From assembly GCF_001592875.1 (NCBI RefSeq), contig NZ_LSOF01000009.1:179135-243134 (forward strand): 64,000 bases of DNA. Reading direction: 5' to 3'. This document shows positions 29,056 through 37,031 of the stretch, in pieces. Numbering within the stretch: position 1 is the stretch's first letter; each line of letters begins with the position of its first letter. The notes below the pieces were generated by a model, which was not told where the DNA came from, searched no databases, and saw only the letters and a program-made list of their open reading frames with translations. The position numbers were made by a program, and so were the translations under genes. Origin of the DNA: Pseudomonas sp. BMS12 (lineage in GTDB: Bacteria; Pseudomonadota; Gammaproteobacteria; Pseudomonadales; Pseudomonadaceae).

Positions 29056-30510
29056 ATGCTGATCACCCCTGCCGAACACCCGCTGGACTGGAAGCGCCCG
29101 CCGGTCATCACCCTGCTCCTGATCCTGCTCAACACCCTGATCTACTTCGGTTATCAGGGTGGCGATGAGAAGCGCCTGGAGATTGCCGTTCACGCCTACC
29201 TCGATGGCGGCCTGCTCAATCGCGAGCGGGCGCTGTTTCTGGAGAGCATCGGTCAGCGAGAGAGTCTGGACAGCGACGAGCGTGCCTATGTCGACGGCAT
29301 GCGCCGCCAGGAACTGGCGCGCTGGATCCTGTATGACCTGGAGTTCGAGAACAGTCTGCATCAGCGCCCCGACTACCAAGCCGATGCTGCCTGGCAGAAC
29401 GCTCGGGAGCAGGCCGAGGCCGCACGCAATCGGCTGAGTACCATCCGTTTCGGCTTCATCCCGGCCCGGTTCAGCGTGCAGGGGCTGTTCGGCGCGATGT
29501 TCCTGCATGGCAGCTTCGACCACCTGCTGGGCAATATGCTGTTTCTGTTCATCTTCGGCTTCGCCCTGGAGATCGCCCTGGGCAAGGCCATCTACTTGGG
29601 CTTCTATCTGCTCAGCGGGGTGGCCTCGCACCTGCTGTGGTGGGCGCTGGACCCGGTCTGGGTGAGCGGCGTTGGCGCCTCTGGCGCCATCTCCGGGCTG
29701 ATGGGTATGTACATCGGTGTCTATGGCCTGCGCCGAATCAATTTCTTTTACTGGCTCGGCCCACTGATCGGTTATTTCAAGGCGCCGGCCCTATGGATAT
29801 TGCCGGTGTGGATGGGCAAGGAGCTTTACGGCCTGCTGGCGGCGGACGATCACGTCAACTATTACGCCCACCTGGGAGGCCTGGGCGCGGGCTTCCTGGC
29901 CGTCTGGCTGGCTCGCCTCAGCGGTCGCCTGCAGATGGACGAAGCCTATCTGCACAAGGAGGACCCGGACGCGCCCTTCAAGCGCGAACTGGCTGCCCTC
30001 GATCAGCTCATCGGCCAGTTCGCCCTGGCCCAGGCCGCCGCCCGTGGACCCGATCTGCTAGCCCGCTATCCGGGTCGCCTCGCCCTGCTGGAACGGCTCT
30101 ATGCGGTCGCCAGCGGTCGGCAGGATAAAGCGCTGCTGTCACAAGTGCTCAAGCAGCTGTTCGCCCTACCCGACAACGCTGAAATAAAGCCACTGCTGCT
30201 ACGCCTTGCAGAAGATAGCGCCGGCCCTGGCCAACCACTGCTCAGCCATCCCGCCGTGCAACTGCACCTGCTGCAAAAGCTGCTCAGAGCAGGAGAAGGC
30301 CCGCGCGCCATGTCCGCCTGGCGCAAGCTCAGCCAGACAGCGCAACCCGTCGGCCAATTGCCGGCGCTGACCCTGCAACTGGCCAAGCAGTTGGGCCCGC
30401 GCCAGGATCTGCGGGGCGTCAGTGAACTGGCCCAATACCTGCGCAAGGCCTTCCCCGAAGCCGAGCAGACTGTACAACTGAGCCTCTACCAGCAGCACCT
30501 GGGCCGCTGA
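29056..30510 (+). CDS. Rhomboid-family intramembrane serine protease
   Basis: A 484-residue membrane protein. The catalytic dyad is Ser209 in GVGASGAISG and His272 in YYAHLGGLGAGF. His151 and Asn160 of HGSFDHLLGN complete the oxyanion region. A first helix (17-33) is separated from the six-helix core (about 142-295) by an unusually long charged segment of some 110 residues. The C-terminal 180 residues are soluble, helical and TPR-like. It would cleave transmembrane substrates in the inner membrane. It ends the DUF748-DUF2845 run, with 25-base spacing, and may process an envelope protein; the substrate is unknown. Confidence 0.88.
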   Translation: MLITPAEHPLDWKRPPVITLLLILLNTLIYFGYQGGDEKRLEIAVHAYLDGGLLNRERALFLESIGQRESLDSDERAYVDGMRRQELARWILYDLEFENSLHQRPDYQADAAWQNAREQAEAARNRLSTIRFGFIPARFSVQGLFGAMFLHGSFDHLLGNMLFLFIFGFALEIALGKAIYLGFYLLSGVASHLLWWALDPVWVSGVGASGAISGLMGMYIGVYGLRRINFFYWLGPLIGYFKAPALWILPVWMGKELYGLLAADDHVNYYAHLGGLGAGFLAVWLARLSGRLQMDEAYLHKEDPDAPFKRELAALDQLIGQFALAQAAARGPDLLARYPGRLALLERLYAVASGRQDKALLSQVLKQLFALPDNAEIKPLLLRLAEDSAGPGQPLLSHPAVQLHLLQKLLRAGEGPRAMSAWRKLSQTAQPVGQLPALTLQLAKQLGPRQDLRGVSELAQYLRKAFPEAEQTVQLSLYQQHLGR

Positions 30511-30520
30511 ACGCCCACAA

Positions 30521-30545
30521 AAAAGCCCCGCGAACGGGGCTTCCT
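30521..30545. terminator. Bidirectional terminator between rhomboid and csbD
   Basis: AAGCCCCG and CGGGGCTT form an 8-bp stem with loop CGAA. On the minus strand it is followed by six T residues, so it mainly ends csbD. On the plus strand the following TCCTT is weaker. Confidence 0.85.
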
Positions 30546-30558
30546 TGGAGCGAGGCGA

Positions 30559-30756
30559 CTACAGCTTGCTGCTGAAATCGCGGATCTCCTGTTGCGCCTT
30601 CTCCTTGGTCCAACCGTAGCGCTCCTGCAGTTTGCCTTCTAGGTACTCACTATGGCCATCGACCACATCCAGATCGTCGTCGGTCAGGTTGCCCCAGCGT
30701 TCACGAATACGGCCACTGAGCTGCTTCCACTTGCCTTTGATTACATCGGAATTCAT
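30559..30756 (-). CDS. CsbD-family stress protein
   Basis: A 65-residue CsbD/YjbJ-like protein, MNSDVIKGKWKQLSG..., highly charged and predicted helical. Members accumulate under general or osmotic stress, with no known biochemical function. A GAGGG ribosome-binding site precedes the start. It lies 52 bases downstream of the BON gene on the same strand. That gap holds an imperfect hairpin (CTGCCGGC/GTCGGCAG), so the two are probably co-transcribed with some differential control. Confidence 0.9.
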   Translation of the reverse strand: MNSDVIKGKWKQLSGRIRERWGNLTDDDLDVVDGHSEYLEGKLQERYGWTKEKAQQEIRDFSSKL

Positions 30757-30808
30757 GGTTTTTCCCTCGGGTTGCGGGCTGCCGACGGGTGGCCGGCAGC
30801 ACTTAGGA

Positions 30809-31159
30809 TTAGTCGGTGGCTTTCAGACCGTCGGCGGAAACCGCAGTCACACCCTTGACCATCTTGGCCTTCTCCACCGCCAGGTCGCGCTCGGCGGCCG
30901 TCGGCACGACGCCGGACAGCGACACCACACCCTTGTTGGTTTCAACCTCGATATCCAGACCACTGATGCTGTCGTCAGCCAGGAAGTCCGCTTTCACCTT
31001 GCTGGTAATCCAGGTATCGGACACCACGGCCTGCGCCTCTTCCACGCTGTCATTGCTGGCCACTTGCAGCGGCTCGGCAGCATAGGCACCTGCTAGCGGC
31101 AGGCCCAGAGCGGTAGCGGTCAGAGCGGCAAGGGTCCACTTGTTGAAGGACTGTTTCAT
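30809..31159 (-). CDS. BON-domain periplasmic protein (OsmY-like)
   Basis: A 116-residue secreted protein. A signal peptide (1-27, ending AGAYA before AEPLQ) is followed by a single BON domain (about 50-115) with ITSKVKADFL and VSLSGVVPT. OsmY-like proteins bind membranes or assist envelope proteins under osmotic stress. It precedes csbD on the minus strand; from memory this pair next to pnp is also found in P. aeruginosa (PA4738-PA4739). Its upstream region carries a sigma-54-type promoter element (31229-31243). Confidence 0.9.
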   Translation of the reverse strand: MKQSFNKWTLAALTATALGLPLAGAYAAEPLQVASNDSVEEAQAVVSDTWITSKVKADFLADDSISGLDIEVETNKGVVSLSGVVPTAAERDLAVEKAKMVKGVTAVSADGLKATD

Positions 31160-31228
31160 GGCGATTTACTCCTGGTTGCTTCGAAAAGTCGGCAGCCAAC
31201 CCTTGGCTGCGTCTGCAGGAGTAACTTC

Positions 31229-31243
31229 GCAAGCCCTGTGCCA
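31229..31243 (-). promoter_or_regulatory. Sigma-54-type promoter upstream of the BON-domain gene
   Basis: On the minus strand TGGCAC-AGGGC-TTGC has the -24 GG and -12 GC separated by exactly 10 bases. It predicts a start near 31217 and a leader of about 57 nt. The 202-bp spacer (31160-31361) also has an A+T-rich stretch at about 31250-31310, unusual for this GC-rich window and suited to IHF or DNA bending. I see no matching activator site. Confidence 0.7.
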
Positions 31244-31361
31244 GGCTCCGTAAAAAATAATTTACTTAAATATCAATAACTTATTTTAAATGAAAATTCA
31301 CAGACCCATGCAAACTACCGATTCCACACCTGCGCGACCGTGCAGATTGCAATGTTAGCCA

Positions 31362-32774
31362 TCAAGCGCCTGTTGCCAGCCTGGCCAGCGTGGCCTCCAG
31401 GTTCGCCACTTCGCCCAGCAGCGGCGACTGTGGGTACTTGGCCCGGATGAAGCCCAGCAGCCGTTGAGCCGGCTCGATCTGCCCCAGGTCTTCGGCAAAG
31501 CCGCGTGCGGCCAGCAGATAGGCGCGGGGAATATGCGGGTAGTCGGGAAAGCGCAGATGCAGGTTGCGCAGCAGGCTGAGCCCTTCGCGGGTCTTGTGGC
31601 GCTCCAGCAGGGCCTGCGCCACCCGCTCGCAGACCAGGGCATCGTCCGGCAGATAATCGGCCTGTAGCTGACGCGCATTGAGCAGTGCCATAGCGGCCTG
31701 TGCCGGATTGAGCCGTGCCGCCAGCGGTAGATAGTGGGCCAGATGGCGCAGGCAGCGCTCACGGGCATGCAGGCCGAACAGCAGCTGATGAAAGCGCTCA
31801 TTGAGGCGCAGGTCGTTGGGCATCACGTCCAGGGCGCGGGCCAGTAGCTCCAGCGCCTGCGTGCCCTGACCTTCCTTGAGACGAATTTCGGCTTCGGCCA
31901 GGGCATGCCGACGGCGGTATTCCTCGGCCGGATAGCCACGCACCTCCTCTTCTACCGCTACGTAGCCGAGGGCACCCTGATACTGGAATACGGCGTAGCC
32001 CATCATGGCGCACATCACCACGCTGAAGTAGCCGAACAACAGCGTGGCGACAGGCAGCAGTACGACTCTGGGCAGGCCACCGGAAAGCATGTAGGTGACC
32101 CAGTCCGGCGACTGCCAGAGGATGAACAGAAAGGCCCAGAGGATCAGGTAACGCCAGCCCATGGCCTTGATCACCGCGCCCACCTGGTCGGGGCTCAGCG
32201 CCCCCCCCAGGGTCTTGTCCAGGGCCAGGCGGATGATACTGGCCGGGATCAGCAACTGGACGCCCAGGGTGGCTGCCCAGAATAGCGCCTCACTGTGGAA
32301 GTCGGCCGCCAGCCACACCACGGCAAAGGCGATGAAGAAGATCACCAGCAGCCGCCAGAACAGGCTGAAGCCTTCGGCGGAAAAAGCGGTCAGCAGTGAT
32401 GGCGCTTCCCTAACCCCCAGGCTGGCGTTCTCGATGACCGTCTGCAGATATTTGGTGGCGACGCAGAACAGCGCCAGCCACAGCAGCTTCCAGGCCGGCA
32501 TGAACAGGCTGGCCAGGCAGAGCACCGCCGCAAACGCCAGCGCCCCGGGCTGCAGGCCATAGAGGAAGAACTGCGGGATGCGCTGCCAGAACGGCTGAGC
32601 GGTATTGGCGGCCCCCAGGAAATGCAGCTTGTCACGGCACAGAGTACAGAGCGGGGCATCGTCCGGTGCCTCGGCATTCAGCGGCACGCAGCAGTCGCCG
32701 TAGTCGCGTGGGCAGGCCGGGCAATGCCAGGTCGCCGGTTGTGCGGGGTGGTAACGACAGTAGGTGACGTCCAT
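31362..32774 (-). CDS. Zinc-binding, multi-pass membrane protein with TPR-like C-terminus
   Basis: A 470-residue protein of unknown function. The N-terminus holds a B-box-like zinc region: CRYHP, HCPACPRDYGDCC and CTLCRDK within the first 55 residues. Then come about six hydrophobic helices (70-280) and a soluble C-terminal half (about 290-470) with TPR-like helical pairs (EGQGTQALELLARALDVMP). The start at 32774 (MDVTYCRYHP) has AAGGA upstream. It sits just downstream of pnp on the same strand, but a strong terminator lies between. It may be a membrane scaffold; I do not assign a role. Confidence 0.8.
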   Translation of the reverse strand: MDVTYCRYHPAQPATWHCPACPRDYGDCCVPLNAEAPDDAPLCTLCRDKLHFLGAANTAQPFWQRIPQFFLYGLQPGALAFAAVLCLASLFMPAWKLLWLALFCVATKYLQTVIENASLGVREAPSLLTAFSAEGFSLFWRLLVIFFIAFAVVWLAADFHSEALFWAATLGVQLLIPASIIRLALDKTLGGALSPDQVGAVIKAMGWRYLILWAFLFILWQSPDWVTYMLSGGLPRVVLLPVATLLFGYFSVVMCAMMGYAVFQYQGALGYVAVEEEVRGYPAEEYRRRHALAEAEIRLKEGQGTQALELLARALDVMPNDLRLNERFHQLLFGLHARERCLRHLAHYLPLAARLNPAQAAMALLNARQLQADYLPDDALVCERVAQALLERHKTREGLSLLRNLHLRFPDYPHIPRAYLLAARGFAEDLGQIEPAQRLLGFIRAKYPQSPLLGEVANLEATLARLATGA

Positions 32775-32818
32775 GTGGGTAACATCCTTGGAGTACTGCA
32801 GGAGCACTATTGTCCGGG

Positions 32819-32848
32819 CAAAAAAAGAGGGCCCGCAAGGGGCCCTCT
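32819..32848 (-). terminator. Rho-independent terminator of pnp
   Basis: On the minus strand AGAGGGCCC and GGGCCCTCT pair around a 5-base loop and are followed by at least six T residues, 22 bases after the pnp stop. Confidence 0.92.
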
Positions 32849-32869
32849 CTATGACTGCCTGGCTAAGGT

Positions 32870-34975
32870 TCAGACACCAGAAGCCTTGGCAGCGGCAACG
32901 TCCTTGATCGACAGCTTGATACGGCCGCGGTTGTCCACGTCCAGTACCAGTACTTCGACTTCCTGGCCTTCCTTCAGTACGTCGGTGACTTTCTCGACAC
33001 GCGCATCGCTGAGCATGGAGATGTGCACCAGACCGTCCTTGCCCGGCAGGATGTTGACGAAGGCACCGAAATCGACGATGCGCTCGACCTTGCCGACGTA
33101 GATCTTGCCGATCTCGGCTTCCGCGGTGATACCCAGCACGCGCTGACGCGCGGCCTCGGCAGCTTCCTTGGTCTCGCCGAAGATCTTGATCGAGCCGTCG
33201 TCTTCGATGTCGATCGAAGCCTTGGTCTCTTCACAGATACCACGGATGGTCGCGCCACCCTTGCCGATGACGTCGCGGATTTTATCCTGGTCGATCTTCA
33301 TCGCGATCATGGTCGGCGCGTTGGCCGACAGCTCGCTGCGCGACTGGGCAATGACCTGGTTCATCTGGCCGAGGATGTTCAGGCGCGCTTCCAGGGCCTG
33401 GCCCAGGGCGATTTCCATGATCTCTTCGGTGATGCCCTGGATCTTGATGTCCATCTGCAGTGCGGTGACGCCATTGGCGGTACCGGCAACCTTGAAGTCC
33501 ATGTCGCCCAGGTGATCTTCATCACCGAGGATATCGGTCAGAACGGCGAACTTCTCGCCTTCCTTGACCAGACCCATGGCGATACCGGCAACCGGGGCCT
33601 TCATCGGTACACCGGCGTCCATCAGAGCCAGGGAAGCACCGCAGACCGAAGCCATGGAGCTGGAGCCGTTGGATTCGGTGATTTCCGAGACCACGCGGAT
33701 GGTGTACGGGAACTCGTCGGCGGCCGGCAGCATGGCCTGTACCGAACGACGGGCCAGACGGCCGTGACCGATTTCGCGGCGACCGGTGGCACCCATGCGA
33801 CCACACTCACCGACCGAGTACGGCGGGAAGTTGTAGTGCAACATGAAGGGGTCTTTCTTCTCGCCTTCGAGGGTGTCGAGCAGCTGCGCATCACGGGCGG
33901 TACCGAGGGTGGCAACCACCAGGGCCTGGGTTTCGCCACGGGTGAACAGGGCCGAACCGTGGGTCTTGTCCAGTACGCCGACTTCGATGTTCAGACCACG
34001 CACGGTGCGGGTGTCGCGACCGTCGATGCGCGGTTTGCCGTTGACGATGTTCTCGCGCACGGTGCGGTATTCGATTTCGCCGAAGGCTTCCTTCACTTCG
34101 CCAGCGGAAGGCTGGCCTTCTTCGCCGGAGAACTTGGCAACCACCTGATCTTTCAGCTCACCCAGGCGCGCGTAGCGTTCCTGCTTGACGGTGATGGTGT
34201 AAGCCTGGGAAATCGCTTCGCCGAACTCGCTGCGAATGGCGCTCAGCAGCGCAGTGTTCTCAGCCTTCGGCTGCCAGTCCCAAGTCGGCTTGCCGGCTTC
34301 GGCTGCCAGCTCGCTCACGGCCTGGATCACGGCCTGGAATTCGTCGTGGGCAAACAGCACGGCGCCCAGCATCTGGTCTTCGGTCAGCTCCTTGGCTTCC
34401 GACTCAACCATCAGTACGGCGTCCTTGGTACCTGCAACGACCATGTCCAGGCTGGAGGCCTTGAGCTGCTCGTAGGTCGGGTTCAGCAGGTAGCCGGTTT
34501 CCGGGTGGAAGGCTACGCGCGCGGCGCCGATCGGGCCGTTGAACGGGATGCCGGAAACGGCCAGGGCAGCCGAGGTACCGATCATCGCGGCGATGTCCGG
34601 ATCGGTCTTCTTGCTGGTGGAGACCACGGTGCAGATGACCTGCACTTCGTTCTGGAAACCTTCCGGGAACAGCGGGCGGATCGGACGGTCGATCAGGCGC
34701 GAGGTCAGGGTTTCTTTCTCGCTGGGGCGCGCTTCACGCTTGAAGAAGCCGCCCGGGATCTTGCCGGCAGCGTAGGTCTTTTCCTGGTAGTGCACGGACA
34801 GCGGGAAAAAATCCTTGCCCGGGTCGGCGCTCTTGGCACCGGTTACGGCGACCAGCACGGTGACGTCGTCGTCAACGGTGACCAGCACGGCGCCGGAGGC
34901 CTGACGGGCGATGCGGCCAGTCTCGAGGGTTACGGTCGATTGACCGAACTGGAACTTCTTGATTACCGGGTTCAC
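32870..34975 (-). CDS. pnp: Polynucleotide phosphorylase (PNPase)
   Basis: A 701-residue 3'-to-5' phosphorolytic exoribonuclease, trimeric and part of the degradosome. Two RNase PH domains (about 1-220 and 315-540) flank a helical domain. The second carries the active-site region [14 protein letters not shown] and the [18 protein letters not shown] motif. A KH domain ([11 protein letters not shown], about 560-585) and an S1 domain (about 620-690, [17 protein letters not shown]) follow. The start codon is GTG at 34973-34975 with AAGGA upstream. It lies downstream of rpsO with a large hairpin between, the classic autocontrolled arrangement. Confidence 0.97.
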   Translation of the reverse strand: MNPVIKKFQFGQSTVTLETGRIARQASGAVLVTVDDDVTVLVAVTGAKSADPGKDFFPLSVHYQEKTYAAGKIPGGFFKREARPSEKETLTSRLIDRPIRPLFPEGFQNEVQVICTVVSTSKKTDPDIAAMIGTSAALAVSGIPFNGPIGAARVAFHPETGYLLNPTYEQLKASSLDMVVAGTKDAVLMVESEAKELTEDQMLGAVLFAHDEFQAVIQAVSELAAEAGKPTWDWQPKAENTALLSAIRSEFGEAISQAYTITVKQERYARLGELKDQVVAKFSGEEGQPSAGEVKEAFGEIEYRTVRENIVNGKPRIDGRDTRTVRGLNIEVGVLDKTHGSALFTRGETQALVVATLGTARDAQLLDTLEGEKKDPFMLHYNFPPYSVGECGRMGATGRREIGHGRLARRSVQAMLPAADEFPYTIRVVSEITESNGSSSMASVCGASLALMDAGVPMKAPVAGIAMGLVKEGEKFAVLTDILGDEDHLGDMDFKVAGTANGVTALQMDIKIQGITEEIMEIALGQALEARLNILGQMNQVIAQSRSELSANAPTMIAMKIDQDKIRDVIGKGGATIRGICEETKASIDIEDDGSIKIFGETKEAAEAARQRVLGITAEAEIGKIYVGKVERIVDFGAFVNILPGKDGLVHISMLSDARVEKVTDVLKEGQEVEVLVLDVDNRGRIKLSIKDVAAAKASGV

Positions 34976-35104
34976 GGTGTCTTCCTTCTCTTTGTTGCCT
35001 TGGGGGAACTGGTGGATCGAGGGCTGGGCCCCGAAAGTCTGTTCAGAATCCGCCGCCGTGGCAGCGCATTTTGGACAAGCTCTAAATCCCTTCTGCAGAA
35101 AGCC

Positions 35105-35168
35105 AGAAGCTGGAAGCCCGAAGCCACAGTCGGTTCAACCCGTCTGCCGCTTCAAACTTCCAGCTTCT
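35105..35168 (-). promoter_or_regulatory. Long hairpin in the rpsO-pnp spacer, probable RNase III processing site
   Basis: AGAAGCTGGAAG (35105-35116) and CTTCCAGCTTCT (35157-35168) are a perfect 12-bp inverted repeat. GAAGC/GCTTC continues the stem after a 3x3 internal loop. There is no T run. In E. coli a hairpin in this place is cut by RNase III so that PNPase can destroy its own mRNA; the same role is inferred here from position. Nothing else is evident in the 210-bp spacer. Confidence 0.75.
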
Positions 35169-35185
35169 CACTTCAGGTTTACGTC

Positions 35186-35455
35186 TTAACGACGCAGACC
35201 CAGGCGACCGATCAGGGCGCTGTAACGCGAGGCATCTTTGCCCTTCAGGTAGTCCAGCAGCTTACGACGCTGGTTAACCATACGGATCAGGCCACGACGC
35301 GAGTGGTGGTCTTTGCCGTTGGCCTTGAAGTGGCCTTGCAGCTTGTTGATGTTGGCGGTCAGCAGGGCAACCTGCACTTCCGGAGAACCGGTGTCGCCTT
35401 CAGCTTGCTTGTAGTCGCTTACGATCTGGGCTTTTTCTTCAACGCTCAGTGCCAT
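35186..35455 (-). CDS. rpsO: Ribosomal protein S15
   Basis: An 89-residue S15, a primary 16S rRNA-binding protein of the 30S platform, with the typical four-helix sequence ending [14 protein letters not shown]. The DHHSRRGL and [11 protein letters not shown] segments contact rRNA. AGGAG lies upstream of the ATG at 35455. It stands between truB and pnp. The 176-bp leader contains CGGGAC-TC-GTCCCG just before the gene, a possible S15 autocontrol element, plus palindromes near the truB end. Confidence 0.97.
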   Translation of the reverse strand: MALSVEEKAQIVSDYKQAEGDTGSPEVQVALLTANINKLQGHFKANGKDHHSRRGLIRMVNQRRKLLDYLKGKDASRYSALIGRLGLRR

Positions 35456-35600
35456 GGTAATGGGCTCCTAAGTGAACAGGCCGGGACGAGTCCCGTGTTT
35501 TAAATAAGAGGAGTGACCGTGCCTGCTGACAGCCACCCTCATAGACGAACCATTGCTAACAACAGCCCGCTCCGGTCATTTCGACCGAATCTGTCGACCC

Positions 35601-35642
35601 AGGCCTTAAGGCCTAGGTCTGCAAACCAAGGCTAGGCCTTGG
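35601..35642 (-). terminator. Tandem palindromes at the truB 3' end
   Basis: CCAAGGC-TAG-GCCTTGG (35626-35642) spans the truB stop codon, and the 14-bp perfect palindrome AGGCCTTAAGGCCT (35601-35614) follows on the minus strand. Only TTTG follows the first, so termination would be partial and readthrough into rpsO is expected. Confidence 0.5.
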
Positions 35643-36552
35643 TCGATATCAAACGCTTCGGCGCAATGCGCCCGTCTTCGCTCACTTCACCGATGCCGAT
35701 GAAGCGACCGGTGTGATCCTGCACCCGAACCATGCCGAACTTCGGCGCTTCCGGGGCTCGCACTGGCTGACCATGCAGCCAGTAGTAGGCACTGTGTTCG
35801 CTGAACTGCAGCAGCGGCCAATGCTCGAGGCCACTATCTGCCGGCAACAGGAAGCGGTCCAGCGCCTCGCTGCCGCCTTCGGCATGGGCCTTTTCCAGCT
35901 CTTCCAGGGTTACCGTCTGCGCCAGCTTGAACGGCCCAGCCTGGGTTCGGCGCAGTTCAGCGACATGCGCGCCACAGCCGAGCAGCTGGCCCAGGTCTTC
36001 AACCAGGGTACGAATATAGGTGCCTTTGCTGCAGGCCACGGACAGACGCAGCTGCGTATTGTCCAGGGCCAGCAAATCCAGGCGCGCAATAGTAACAGAA
36101 CGCGCCTCGCGCTCCACTACTTCGCCTGCGCGGGCCAGCTTGTACAGCGGCTGGCCATCCTTCTTCAGGGCCGAGTACATCGGCGGTATCTGACTGATTT
36201 GCCCACGAAAACGTGGCAGCAGGGCCTCCACGTCATCCCGACCGACGGTCACCTCGCGCCGCTCCAGGACATCGCCCTCGGCGTCGCCAGTGGTGGTAGT
36301 CACGCCCAGCTGAGCCAGGGTCTCGTAACCCTTGTCGGCATCCAGCAAGTACTGGGAGAACTTGGTCGCCTCGCCGAAGCACAAAGGCAGCACGCCGGTG
36401 GCCAGCGGGTCGAGACTGCCGGTGTGGCCGGCCTTCTCGGCATTGAGCAGCCAGCGCACCTTCTGTAGTGCAGCGTTGGAGCTGAAGCCATGGGGCTTGT
36501 CGAGCAGGATGATGCCGCTGACATTGCGGCGGATACGTTTGACCTGGGCCAC
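35632..36552 (-). CDS. truB: tRNA pseudouridine-55 synthase
   Basis: A 306-residue TruB that makes pseudouridine 55 in the T loop of tRNAs. The catalytic Asp lies in [16 protein letters not shown] (near residue 47). [11 protein letters not shown] and the C-terminal PUA region are present. The start is taken as GTG at 36552, giving [10 protein letters not shown] as in P. aeruginosa. An AGGA nine bases upstream fits this better than the TTG at 36558. It begins two bases after the rbfA stop. Confidence 0.94.
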   Translation of the reverse strand: MAQVKRIRRNVSGIILLDKPHGFSSNAALQKVRWLLNAEKAGHTGSLDPLATGVLPLCFGEATKFSQYLLDADKGYETLAQLGVTTTTGDAEGDVLERREVTVGRDDVEALLPRFRGQISQIPPMYSALKKDGQPLYKLARAGEVVEREARSVTIARLDLLALDNTQLRLSVACSKGTYIRTLVEDLGQLLGCGAHVAELRRTQAGPFKLAQTVTLEELEKAHAEGGSEALDRFLLPADSGLEHWPLLQFSEHSAYYWLHGQPVRAPEAPKFGMVRVQDHTGRFIGIGEVSEDGRIAPKRLISTKA

Positions 36553-36554
36553 GC

Positions 36555-36932
36555 TCAATCGTCCTGATGCTTGCTGTCTTCGGCGACGGCACGCTCGATC
36601 AACGAGGACAAGTGCACGCCACGGGAAATGCTTTCGTCATAGTGGAAATGCAAGGTCGGCACGCTACGCAGCTTCATGGCCTTGCCCAGCAGCATGCGCA
36701 GGTAACCGCCGGCGTCGTTCAGCACTCGCACGTTCTGCTTGATCTTGTCCGCGTCGTTCTCGCCCATCACGGTGATGAACACCTTGGCGTGGCCGACATC
36801 GCGGCTGACCTCAACGGCGGTGATGGTGACGAAGCCCAGGCGCGGGTCCTTGACCTCACGCGGAATCATCTGTGCCAGCTCGCGCTGGATCTGATCGCCG
36901 ATACGCTGGGTACGGCTATAAACTTTTGCCAT
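36555..36932 (-). CDS. rbfA: Ribosome-binding factor A
   Basis: A 125-residue KH-fold protein that binds the 30S subunit and helps 16S 5'-end maturation and cold adaptation. It begins [15 protein letters not shown]; the TFHFDYDES-like region is seen as LHFHYDESI. The start at 36932 has GAGGT upstream. The rbfA stop and truB start are two bases apart. A hairpin separates it from infB. Confidence 0.96.
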   Translation of the reverse strand: MAKVYSRTQRIGDQIQRELAQMIPREVKDPRLGFVTITAVEVSRDVGHAKVFITVMGENDADKIKQNVRVLNDAGGYLRMLLGKAMKLRSVPTLHFHYDESISRGVHLSSLIERAVAEDSKHQDD

Positions 36933-36979
36933 TTTTCTTACCTCACCCGCCGGTAATGCCCACGGGTTCAAAAGCGGCA

Positions 36980-37013
36980 AACGCCCGGCCGCGCAGATGC
37001 GGGGCCGGGCGTT
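36980..37013 (-). terminator. Hairpin between infB and rbfA
   Basis: AACGCCCGGCC and GGCCGGGCGTT form a perfect 11-bp stem with a 12-base loop, and on the minus strand TGCCGCTTTT follows. It is placed where partial termination could lower rbfA-truB expression relative to infB. Confidence 0.6.
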
Positions 37014-37031
37014 GCGTGTTGCAGCTCGCGC

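Noticed and set aside
33023..35503. Open frame of about 826 codons antisense to pnp and rpsO
   Set aside because: Shadow of conserved genes with no recognisable product.
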